Source: Intoshia linei (Eukaryota > Orthonectida > Rhopaluridae). Taken from it: 57,987 bases of DNA. The notes beneath the pieces were generated by a model, which was given only the letters and a program-made list of their open reading frames with translations, was not told the DNA's origin and made no database searches. Of the stretch, positions 25,304 to 36,638 are shown piece by piece. How positions within the stretch are numbered: the first letter of the stretch is position 1; each line of letters starts with the position of its first letter. The DNA is taken from the NCBI GenBank assembly GCA_001642005.1, contig LWCA01000082.1:1-57987 (forward strand). Direction: 5' to 3'. The position numbers were made by a program, and so were the translations under genes.

Positions 25304-27276
25304 ATGAGAAGACACGAAACTGAAGAAAGTAATGTGTTTTGGAACTATATTACGTCCTTCGATAAATTGTAATTTTTTCCATCAAATGATTACTTGTATT
25401 TATATTGTTAAATTAAGGGTATACAAATTGATAAAAGTTGATAACATTTCCCTAGTGCATTATTTTTATAGTGTGTATGACATACACTGTATATATTTTT
25501 CAAATTAATTATAATAATTATTTTGCTACATTAATAAATTTCCAAACCCCATAACTGTGTCATTTGATTTTAAACATTTATAAACTTTCTTAATTAACAA
25601 AATATATTTTTTTATTTGAAAATTTTAATTCCATTTTATTAGACTTTTATTTGAATTGAGGCTAAAAATTTGAAAATATTTCATATTACTGAATGTCAAT
25701 GAAATATACATTCAACTATTTCAACTTGTAATACAATTTAACTTAAATTTTAAGTTCATTTTATTGAATTAAATGAAATTTGACACCTTTCCTTAATGAT
25801 ATATCAGTTGTTTTCTTGGTTTTGTTTTGTGTGATACTAATTTTGATTGCAAAGATTACTTTTCATTACATTCAATGTATAATGTAAATAAACCTTTTTA
25901 TTATTTCATTAGCTTGGCTTTTTTTACTTTAAACGGTAGCTAGGTTTTGTCGAGGATTAACTGTTTTAATTTTTAACTGACCGACAAAATAAAGTTAAAA
26001 CAATATAATAATAGTTAACTTAAATTAATGATGGGTAAATAACCCTAAAATGAATTTAAATTAACTGAGTTCCACAAAAAATAAAATTGTAATTATCTCA
26101 TTGAATGTGGTTGCAATAGAATAGTAACTTTATCATCACAATGTGATCAATTAATTTGGTATCCTCTTAAACTTTTATCATAAATAAGATATTAAAAACT
26201 ATTGGAATGTTGGTTTTTTAAATTTTAAAACAAACTTGATAAATTGACTTCTAACTCGTAAAAATTATTTCTCAGATCAGTACTGATCCGCGCACCGGCA
26301 TTTGGGAACGCTGCTTTAGACATTTTAAATAATTTCATTTATGTGTGTATTTGAATTATATTTTTAATTTAGAAACTTGGACACACAACATCATCTTAAA
26401 AAGGTCTATGCGACTCTGACTATATCAACATTGGTAGCAATGTTGGGAAGCTATGCATACATAGTCAGTGAATTTTTTAGGGTAAAAAATGTAAATTCAA
26501 ATATATTTTCATTTAGTTTGGAATAATTGCTTTAATAGTGGGAATAGCATCTATTGTCATGTTAATGACGACGAAACATACTAAAAACAATGTGAATATA
26601 AGAACAGGATATTTGATGAGTTTTGCATTTACTTCAGGAATATCTCTTGGTCCCATCATTTCAATTGCTATGCATATTGATGAAACGTAAAAACCATTCT
26701 TAAAAATTAAATTTTTAACTTTAGCATTGTAATGAAGGCATTTGCCTTGACCTGTATTATATTTTTTTGTTTTTCTATGGCCTCCCTCAAATCTGCGAGC
26801 GAAAGAAAATATTTGTATTTGGGAGGTGATGAAATGCTTATTTTTTAAATTAATTTTCTTAAATTTAGGTACAATTTTGACATTGACTAGTGTGGTTTTC
26901 TCATTGTCATTGGCAAATTTGTTCTTTGGATCCATGCTTTTATTTGATATTACACTCTATGCTGGATTAGGAATGTTTTTGATGTACATTCTCTACGATA
27001 CCCAACTTATTGTTTACAAATTCGATAATGGCGATGATGACTATATAAAGTAATATTACAGGGTCAGTAACTTACTATGCGTTTGATATTGACAAAATTT
27101 GAAAGTAAATTTCAGAATGTAAAAACTCGCACGCGAATAGAAAATTTTTAGTCATATCCTAACTATTTATATACCCTTTTAGACATTCTTTGGATCTCTT
27201 TATCGATTTCGTGGCCATCTTCCGAAGGCTCGTTATAATTTTGGCAATGAATAATGAAAAAAAGAGTAAAAAATAG
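25304..27276 (+). CDS. TMBIM6: Bax inhibitor-1 (TMBIM6 family)
   Basis: Six exons join in frame: 25304-25368, 26373-26481, 26517-26686, 26725-26825, 26869-27049 and 27183-27276, giving 239 residues, the normal length of the family. Bax inhibitor-1 is a multi-pass ER membrane protein that controls ER calcium leak and restrains cell death. Diagnostic pieces are DTQHHLKKVYATL near residue 24, SFAFTSGISLGP, SERKYLYLGG, SLANLFFGS, LYDTQLIVYKFDNGDDDYI and HSLDLFIDFVAIFRRLVIIL, ending in a basic tail NNEKKSKK. The two aspartates of the calcium/pH-sensing pair (DTQ and LFIDF) are kept. Introns are 1004, 35, 38, 43 and 133 nt; the long first one holds a hAT end at 26278-26322. The first exon, MRRHETEESNVFWNYITSFDKL, has the right phase and a plausible BI-1 N-terminus, but is the least certain part. 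Confidence 0.93.
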
Positions 27277-27331
27277 TACAAGAAAATAAATAATAAATTT
27301 TATTCAATACAAAAATATATAAACGAAAATT
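27277..27331. terminator. Shared 3' region with opposed polyadenylation signals
   Basis: Only 55 bp separate the stops of Bax inhibitor-1 (+) and the bZIP gene (-). The core AATAAATAATAAATTTTATT holds AATAAA on the plus strand and, through TTTATT, AATAAA on the minus strand. One small palindromic block can therefore serve both transcripts. Confidence 0.6.
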
Positions 27332-27638
27332 TTACTGAAGAGTTTTTAATTTTTCTAAACCCTCTCCATCTCGATCATCACTGATTAGTTTGAATATATT
27401 TTTATACTAAATTGAAATTTTTAAAATATATTAATGTACAAATCATACAACCTTTTCGATTTTATTGTAAAGGTTATAAATGAAAACGATGTCGTGATCA
27501 ATTTTTTCTTCAATATATTGATATCGAAGTTTTTTCCTTGCTATAGAATATAATTATAATAAAATCAAATAAACCTCTGCAATCTCTTGCAGATTGACGA
27601 CATTTTTCGCGTCTTGTATCATCATTTAATTCATTCAT
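27332..27638 (-). CDS. CREBL2: CREBL2-like basic-leucine-zipper protein, short
   Basis: Three exons (27638-27575, 27540-27452, 27406-27332) with introns of 34 and 45 nt give 75 residues. The basic region REKCRQSARDCRARKKLRYQY contains the N-x(7)-R-like bZIP signature in the CREBL2 form (SARxCRARKKLRYQYxEE), specific enough to name the family. CREBL2 is a small nuclear bZIP protein that partners CREB in metabolic and differentiation control. After the basic region come IEEKIDHDIVFIYNLYNKIEKYKNIF and an acidic tail. The zipper is short and poor in leucines. The lysine-rich N-terminus known in other animals is missing; a probable non-coding 5' exon ends at about 27685, separated by a 42-nt intron. 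The stop faces that of Bax inhibitor-1. Confidence 0.85.
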
Positions 27639-28823
27639 CAGCCTAGGAATATTTTATCGATAAATATCAAAATTTGCTTACTTGTACAAATATTATAATT
27701 ACAATGTTTTATTTACGTAACAAAATAAATTCAGAGACAAGACTTGTGATTTATCATTTTTAAAAAAATTCTTGTTTAGTGTTATAGAATTTCAAAATTT
27801 AGATGCGTACATTTTAACGTCTAAATTTAAATTTCAATCGATACGTGAACTATATATTTAGGTTGCTATAGAATTGTAAGTTTTTTAAAACTAGAACTAA
27901 TAGATTTAATTTACGCGACGTTTCAGTTTTTAATTTGATTTACTTTTGTGTCAGGTGTAGTCGTAGTTAAGTAAATTAATCTAAATGAATACAAACGTGT
28001 AAAATTAACTTGATAATCAATGGTGGAAAAAATGTATATTTTGATACTTTCCTTCTGGTTTAGTCATCCACGATACATGTTATAAATTACATCTATCGCG
28101 AAATCGAGTAAATATTTATCACAATCAGTGAGTTACATGTGATTGTGAGCCTTGTTGGTTGTTACTAAGCGTTTATTGTATCTACATACATTCAAACTAC
28201 CCCTAATAAACAGAACAATATATGCGTTTACAATTAACTTTATTGTACACAGTGGAAATTTAATTCTGAAAACATTTAATACATACAGCAAATACAAAAT
28301 TTAATTTATATATTTCAAGATAATGTAAAAACTTCACATTGAATTAATATAGAATAGAGTAATCTATGCTATAATTTATTAATTTTATTTTTTAAAAAAC
28401 TGCTTATTTCTTAAAAATACGAAAAGGTCAGTTTATACATAACATACAAAAAGGACCGCAATTTATTAAAATAATGTTTATGAAACAGAAATTTGTTGAA
28501 TATTGTTTATTATCGCGTTTTTAATTTATTAATTAATCATTTAAAAAAATTAAAATTATACAATCATACTGTAGTATACCAGGGTTACAATTATGCGACC
28601 CGCATTATAACAAAATTTTTAACCCATTTTTTTATTTACATAATCTATAAATTAATTTAATGATTTAAGTGAAGATATTTTTTTGTCACATTTGGCCTAA
28701 CCAGGAAATTGAGTCTGATACCCCTTTAGTATACATATATTTAGTGTACTATTATATATTAAATGATGGTGACATAATTTAATCAAGCGACTATAATGAG
28801 AAAGTTTTAAAAATAAATTTAAG
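27639..28823. other. Intergenic stretch
   Basis: It holds the presumed 5' exon and promoter of the bZIP gene (27.65-27.75 kb). Beyond that I see only AT-rich DNA with no exon or paired repeat ends. Confidence 0.5.
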
Positions 28824-29420
28824 CTACAAATATTTCGACGTTTTGCCTTGTAATTTTTTTTTGTATTTTTCTAAAAAATCCAACTCTGAGTCAATATCAA
28901 TTTTACTAGACAAGACAATCAATGATTCAACGTTTTTTAAAGCCATATCTATATTTTCTTCATTCTTAGATAGATTATTAGATGGTGGAGTATCCATAAT
29001 TTCAAAATCATATTCTGAATCAAAAGGAAAGGTATCGTTATGTGCAGTTGTAAATTCATTAAACCTATTAACAACATCGATTGATAAATTTGCCGACATT
29101 TAATCGATTTCAATATCATCATTCTGGTCGTTTGTCCTGTTCTTTAAGGTTTTTCTCATTTGCAAAGATTTTTTACTATCGTCACTTCGTTGCAGAATTT
29201 GTTCTTTTTGTCGAGCTATTGTGACAATTGTTTGTCTGGCATATCAAGTTCAACTGCCACCTGCATTAGTTATATCATTTATTTATTTATATTTATTACC
29301 ACTGTGTATGATTTCCCTTCTAACCTCTTGATAATATCAATTTTATCAAAGATATTGATTAATTTTCGTTTAATCGTATAATTAATTTCGTTTTTTTAAA
29401 TTTTAAAAAGATTTGTTCTC
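28824..29420 (-). pseudogene. Tigger/jerky-type helix-turn-helix relic with short downstream ORF
   Basis: Read downward on the minus strand: KRKLINIFDKIDIIKRLEGKSYT (about 29376-29308), a 42-nt intron-like gap, VAVELDM, then after a one-base shift RQTIVTIARQKEQILQ and a basic segment ending in a stop at about 29101. Together these match the N-terminal Psq-type helix-turn-helix of CENP-B/Tigger/jerky proteins. Directly after it (TAAATG) a 91-codon frame, 29099-28824, codes an acidic protein (MSANLSIDVVNRFNEF, ending KKKLQGKTSKYL). No DDE domain follows. It is either a broken Tigger copy or the remains of a host gene derived from one. The frameshift favours a pseudogene; the downstream frame may still be a real small gene. 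Confidence 0.5.
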
Positions 29421-29958
29421 GTGTTTAAAGAATTTAAAGAATGCGCTATATTTACTTTATTACTTTTTCATTTTTAAAGTTGTCTTAGTAATAAAAAATA
29501 TTTCATAAAATGTATGTATTGTGTAATTTAGCTGTATGTATTATCAAGATTCCACTCTACAGTAATTTAGGTTCTAGTTAGGTTTGCTTCATACCTGGTA
29601 CAATTCAAGACTGTTTATTCATTGTAACCCAATAAGTCATAGTTAATAGATCATACTTATTTTACACAATTTCGTTGATTGTCAATTCCTAATAATAGTT
29701 TATGAACTACAAATTAATATACTTGGCGTTGATTCAAATTTATAATATAGATTGGCACGATAACAAAAATGGTAGCTAACATTATGTTGTTCAGTGTAAT
29801 ACATGTATGTTTAACTTGACAACGTGAAAGGTTTGAGTTTAAATTTTAAAACATGGTAACAATGATTGTTGTCTAGTATATTATTTGGCGCAATTTACAT
29901 TTATTTATCAACACAGAATTGTTATTAAAATATTTTAAAAATTCAACAACATTTTAAT

Positions 29959-32900
29959 ATGACTACTTATGGTACTTTCATTATGATTAATTCCAACAAT
30001 AATGTCACGTTTGACTCTCCAATAACCAAAAAAATTTATACAATTGGAAGGTAACTAGTGTATGTATCTTTTTTAAATTTTATGTTATATTAGCGATGAC
30101 AGCTGTGATATCAAGTTAAATTCCGATGGAATATCCAAAATTCACTGTGTTTGTAGAATGAAACCTAATGGACAAGTATATTTATTATGTCAATTGATTA
30201 TGTTAAAATTTTCGTACACTACATTAGTTGAAATGTTTGAAATAGGGCTGCGTTACTAAATTTTTATTATCTAAATTAATTGCTAAGATTGTTGCATTAC
30301 ACATGTATACATCTTTTAGATAATATCTATGATATGGATCATTGAACAAGTGTTAATTACTATACAAAGTGTAAGTTATTGCAGCATTTCATTTTCAATA
30401 TGTATACTTATTTTAATACTTGATCACATATTACAATGTTATACAATTATTAATAATTACAATGTAGTATGTATTGAATATAATATTGGAGAGGGAAGGG
30501 TAATAAATTGAAAATTTAATAAGAGAGATGAACATTTAAGATATCAATTAAATGTCATGCTGTGCTGTTTTTTGGATAAAATATGTTTTTAATGTAGGCG
30601 TAATTATTAACTGACGAATATGACTTAATTGTTTATGTTACACTTGGTAACTTATTAGTCTGTTGGTTGACACAAGGATTAGAACGGAATGTCAGATTTT
30701 GATTGTTAACATGTAAATTAAGGCGATATACATTATACATTAAGATGGTCCAAATTCAAGTAAAAAATCAAAAATTAAAAAGTACTTTTTACAGTTAGAT
30801 AAGGGTGGTTACCACCCGATGGTATATAATTATTATATTATAATGACGATTCTCGAAATAATGTTTCAATTCGTGTAAATTTCATCCACCACTATGACAA
30901 TGGTATGACCATTATTATAATATTTATATAATACAGGCTAATTAGTTAACGAAATAATTGGTCCTGAAAAAATCTCATTCCGTCAACGATGAATTTTTTA
31001 TAAATAATGTATATGTTACCGTCTGTTTGGAGTTTCAGTCATTCTTCGGAAAGTGTAAAAAATTTAAAGTGGATTTTTTCCTTGAGGTTTGGTAAAAGTG
31101 AATTTTGGAATGATGGATATTGAAAAAATTAAAGAAAATTTTTCATAATGACTGAAACTCCAAACGGACGGTAACATACATTAAAACAGTCGTTCTCGAT
31201 TGGTGTCCAAAAATATATGCCTAGAGTATTCGATTCGCATAATTATATAGAAAAATTTTGAACAACTTTTGTTTATTTTTATGATTTAGTTTTTAGATGT
31301 TGATTACCCCAAAGCCTAGACGATCGCTACATTATTATTTCAAAAATCACACTTTTATCCCACCATTAATAAAATTTAATAAAAAATACCATTTCAAGCC
31401 CTCAGAAAAAAATTGACTTATACCGATATTTTTTTATCCCACATCGAGTCATAAGTATTATAAGCTTACATCAAACCCAAGTTAAGAATGTATACTAATT
31501 ATTGGAATTATAAGAATGTCTAAGAATGTGTTATTGAAAAATCTATTTTACGAAACCTTATGAAAAAAATCCAATTTTACCAACCCTTAACTCTTTCACT
31601 GTCTGATGCAATTTTATGTACTATTACCACACGTCTGGAATTTATGTTTTAATTTAAACTTGTATTATTTTTAAATTACTACCTATGTGAAAATGTATGA
31701 AAATAAAAGAATAAAGTTTTGCAAAATTATGCTGTGTATAGTATATATATATGTATAGTATATATGTGTATATTATATATATAATAGATACACAGACAGT
31801 GAAAGGGTTAATACGCTTCTTACAATATTTTTTTGAAAAATACGATTTTACCAAATCTTATTAGACAAACCTCTTATTCCAACCTCAACATAAAACTCCA
31901 ATATTACCAATGTTTAAGGGAATGTCCTCTCTTTCAAATTTTATTTTGAAAAATCTTATGAGCAACAACTTCCTCATCTAAAACACAAAATAAAAAATGA
32001 AATTTTACCAATCTTCAATAAAAAAATCATATGTTGAAAACATATATGCGTTTCATGTCATATAATCTACCGTTATTATCATTATTAATCAAGAAGAAAA
32101 TAAAATGTTTTACATACCTAAAACTTAAAAAAGCTTTAGTATAATTATGATGCTAGTCATTTTAAGTTAAAATTAAACTTACAGAATTTTTTTATTTGAA
32201 AAATTCACAGTCTGTTAATCAGGATTTTTTTCAGTTAAACAGGAATTATCCTGTATAAACATTTCAAGGGTAGTTATTATAATTGAGTGATGATTATTAA
32301 TTAATGAAAGCGGCGAAGATTCATTTTATGAAATAATAAATTCATCTAGAATTTGTACTAAACTAAGAACTAAATTCGTCGACCACAAGACCGAAGATCC
32401 TGGGATATTTAACAGAAATTTTATTTTTCATTTATTCCAAAATTTAGACTATAATTAAAAAATTTTAACAATAAGGGTTTATCAAATAAATTTGACTAAA
32501 AATTGTATTATAGTTTTTACTTGTAAATAAATCAAGATTTGGCATTACTAAAGTGAATAAAAGGCATATACCGTATGATTCTAGTGCAAATATTTACGCT
32601 GGTGATATACTGAACGTTGGTACCTATTATTTCAAATATGCAGCCGATAAATCTGCAATTGGAGGATTTTTAAAGCCTTCTATGAACGTTTTTAAACCTG
32701 GACAAAGGATTCCTCGCATCATTTCAAGCACTCCGGTAATTGAATAATTATTATTTTATGTATTATATTTAATGTGATTTTTTAGCAGTATAAATGAAAT
32801 ATATTACCAAAAGATTAGTTTTTAGTAATTTTCCTCTTCCAACTTTTTAAGTGAAAAAATGTTTTTCCACTTTGAGTACTAATCTTAATAGAAGATGGCA

Positions 32901-35900
32901 ATAGCAAAAAAAATCTTTTTTAATGTTTGTCTATAATTTTTCGATCGTTCTAAGGTGGTCTTCCGGTTTTTATTAAGATTAATGTCATAATTTTATTTTT
33001 TATATTGTAGTCTATATAAAAATTTAGGGTGGATTTTAATTTTTATATAATGATGATATGACTACGATATTTGTTGAATTGAGATTTACATTTATACAAA
33101 TACATCTAAATGTTCAATATCTGTTAAAAGGGTATAAAGAAATCAGATTCTTGTTACCAATACTGTGGAGAGTCAATATTGGACCTGGGTGGTAAAATTG
33201 ATGTATCCATTTATTGATTTCTTTCAGCGTTAAGTAAAAAAATTTATAACATTATTTTCAATTCAGAATTGTAGACATCCTGATGAATAGTACATGTTTA
33301 AATATACTAATTTAATTTTTTTCTAATTGGATGTTATCTAAATTATTTGAACTTAATTAAGTTTATTAAAAAATTTAGATGGTTCAATCTAAAAAGATCA
33401 AAAATGATAAACTATTAAATAGAACAGTTAATTTGTCCAAAAGAACATTATTATCAGCTTCTAATGGCTTACAATCTATACCATCTAGTTCAGATAATAT
33501 ACATTGCATGATGTCCCCTAGAAAGGGTAAACTATCGAGAAATATATTGGACGGAATATCTCCAAAAACGTTTTATTCCAATATGGGAAAAGGTAGTTTG
33601 GACACTCCAAAAAATATAGAATATTATAAATCTCGAGTTAATTCAATGTGTAGTAAATTTATTAGAACTCACAAAATTGTTGAAGAAGCAAAAAAATCAT
33701 TTCAAAAATCGGATAAAAATAATAATTTTTCCGTAAAGAATGATGATTTAATGATGAATAAAAAAATGGAAGTTGGTGTAAAAAACAATAAAAAAGGGGT
33801 GAATCCAAAAAGTCTAAATGTAAACATTTTATGTGAAATTGGTAATTATGACAATACGCATGAAAGTAATCATGTTAAATCTGAACCTAATCCTTCTGAC
33901 TTTGAAGATTCTATAATTTTAAATAAAATTGAACATTTATCTCCAAATAAACACATGTCTACTCCATTAAAGGGTGATAATAGTAATGTTACTCAAGAGT
34001 GTAACGTTTCCGTGATTATGAAAAATGATGTAAACAATCAACGAAGATCATATGATTTATCTGATTCTGTATTTAATGTTACAGATATGACCGATGTTAC
34101 TGTCGACGAAAGTTTAGCTAGTGTTACTCTGATAAAATCAAATTTAAATATGGTTGCTCCAAAATTGAAGGAGGCAATGTGTAATCAGGATAGTAAAATA
34201 TTTAACCCGGATAATCTAATTTGTGATGTTGATAATACAACATGCAATATGGATATTTCAATGTCTGATGAAACTAAAATGGACACGGACGAAATGGATT
34301 CCATTAGAAAATCTAGACGTGTACACCAAAAACCGAAACGTTTCAGTTTTTCAATTAAATCACCTAAAAAACGTTTGAAAAAATCTGTAAATAATGTTTT
34401 TCAGCATTCTAAAAGTGCATTAAAATCCCAGACTTTAACTAAGAAACGAGTCGATACTCCAATGAAATCGAATTTGATGACTAACGATGCATTTATACCT
34501 ATAGCTTTAGTTCCATTGTCTAGTTTAAAAGACGGTTCCTTTCAAAATTCCTTTTCTGATGTTTACAATTTGAATAATTTTTATTCTCCTAATGTTAATA
34601 ATAAAATTGCTTGTAACTCCTTTAATGTGCCATCTAACAAAATTAAAAAATCGAAAAAAATTAATAAGACTGTAAATAGTCCAGACACAGTTGAATCGAT
34701 ACCCGAATTTAACACTGGAAGTAAATTTATGGCTGTTAGATCGTTATACGGAAAACATATAAAGCCACGAGTTTCTACTATCAAAAAAATGGATTCTCAC
34801 ATCGAATACTCTGAATTAAACACTCCAAATTATCCTGAACCATATGAAATGGTGTCACCGCTACTTGATGAATCTCGTCAACTGGAGTTTCACCCGTTTA
34901 CTTCTACTCCATTGATTAAGAAAAACCCCGTTGAACCAATTATCATTTCTCAACAAGGTACGTCCAATGTGTCTTTGTCGGATTGTGAATTTGACTATCA
35001 AAATATTAGTCAAGTACCTTTAATTAAATTACGTAAATTCTACATTAAACATGCTAGAAAAATAAAAATGACGAATAAAATTCAAGGAAATAAAACTGTG
35101 AATGTTAGCGGGTGCTCTAAATTGTTTGATACTCCCAAAAAGTCGGTCACTTTTAATTTAAAAAAGAATACAATACGTGATGCCGTTGCTGTTACTGAAC
35201 CACGACGTTCAAAACGAATGAGAAAGCCTACGTTTAAGAATGTTAATATGACAAGTACTGAAAAAAAAAAAAATACACTAGTTATTAGTAAGAAAGTTGT
35301 TAAAAAATCTAAAAAAAAAGTTAATAAAGTGTCCAAGAAAGGTAATTTTTTTTATTTGTATTGTTATTTTATTATTTAGCTCCCGTTAAAATAAAAAAAG
35401 CTAAAACTCAAACCGAAGCTAAGGGTATACTAAAAAACAATGTGATTGTTACAATTTTGTCTGATGATGAACCAAAAATAAAAAATAGGAAGCGTACTTT
35501 TTCATTTTTTAAACATAATGTATAATTAATATTTTGTATACTATTTGAATTCAAAGTGATATTTGTAGTAGTCACGTAAATTTATTTCTAGGTTTTTTAA
35601 TTTTTAAACTTTTTTGACGGGATAGAAAACCTTGTTTTAATATATAGATTAGTAATCTAGGCACACGGTTTTTAATTTATTGGATCCAAGTTGTATATTT
35701 ACATGGTGAAACTATAAGAGTGCGAAATTTTATCAATTATTGACTTAAATTTTAATATAAACTATTTAGCCGTAAAGTCTAAATATAATACTAAAACTGG
35801 TACAAAAAAGAAAACTGTGGCTATTCCTATTAAATCTAAATCAAAAAAACCGACAGCGAAAGGCAGTAAAAAAAATGGTATGTTGTTTGGTGTATTAATT

Positions 35901-35978
35901 TAAATTAAAATTTTAGTTTTTGATATTCTGGATGACACTCCAAAAAGAGTAACACGGTCGTCGACTCGAGTGATTTAA
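29959..35978 (+). CDS. FHA-domain chromatin protein, Ki-67-like
   Basis: Seven exons join in frame: 29959-30050, 30094-30175, 32514-32735, 33379-35341, 35380-35493, 35770-35877 and 35917-35978, giving 880 residues. Residues 1-105 form an FHA domain (TKKIYTIG, CDIKLNSDGISKIHC, FLLVNKSRFGITKVN, AGDILNVGTYYFKY). The usual Arg after the first Gly appears as Ser across the first splice. The rest is long, basic and disordered, with many SP/TP sites (TPLK, TPKK), a probable PP1-binding RVxF motif (KKSVTFNL, about residue 719), a segment ISPKTFYSNMGKGSLDTP (about 192-209) that recalls the PP1-targeting element of Ki-67/RepoMan, and lysine/arginine-rich ends. N-terminal FHA plus disordered PP1-binding chain is the plan of Ki-67, which coats mitotic chromosomes. 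Other FHA nuclear proteins such as MDC1 remain possible. Introns are 43, 2338, 643, 38, 276 and 39 nt. Confidence 0.75.
31012..31178. mobile_element. MITE with long near-perfect terminal inverted repeats
   Basis: About 32 bp at each end are inverted copies with one mismatch (TATGTTACCGTCTGTTTGG at the left, then AGTTTCAGTCATT). The total is 167 bp and TA lies at both borders, as in Tc1/mariner-derived MITEs. It sits in the long second intron of the FHA gene. Confidence 0.85.
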
Positions 35979-36089
35979 TTTGTTTTTAGTCATGTTTATA
36001 GATATTTAATTAAATTCAACTTTATTTACTATTTTGTATATAATCTGCCCAATGGATTTCCACTATCTGAACATTGATTTTTAGTTTTT

Positions 36090-36275
36090 GTTAATCCTTA
36101 CTTATATAAAATGCTTTGTTTGTTATCGTTTATTTCAATATCTACGAATCTTAGAATTTTATAAAGTCCATATTTCTATTACAGTTTTTTCCGATGAAAG
36201 TAAGATAAGTTTCAACCTCCGAATTTCACATTCTTCTTTCAAAAATCCCAATTTTCTTTTTTTTTTTTAAAAATT
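36090..36275 (+). repeat. 5' fragment of the 130-bp-unit repeat
   Basis: The segment with CGAATCTTAGAATTTTATAAAG, ATTACAGTTTTTTCC and TTTCAACCTCCGAATTTCAC matches the start of the copies at 47.57 and 49.65 kb. It lies between the FHA and LisH genes. The 36088-36270 open frame is part of it. Confidence 0.75.
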
Positions 36276-36638
36276 AAACTGGTTTAAGAACTATGTAAAC
36301 ACCATAAAATGTTATATTTTGGTCGGTTTATTTAAATAGCAACGTTAAAATATATTTGTGAGGTGATTATTTATCCCACCCGAGTAGTTACGTATTAATT
36401 TACAAATTAATAAATATCAAATCTCTTTGATCTGATTACGTTTTCAATCAATCGTATTTTATTATAAAGATTGTAACTTGATTTCAATTTCAACAGAATA
36501 TTTCATTTTTTATTAATTTCAATACGGAATGCGTTACAGTTAGGGAACCGAAACGATCCAAATCGACTTGAGTCGACTCTTTATTGACAATTTTTTATTC
36601 CATGACAATTCGATTAATATATAAAAAATTTGCGCAAA

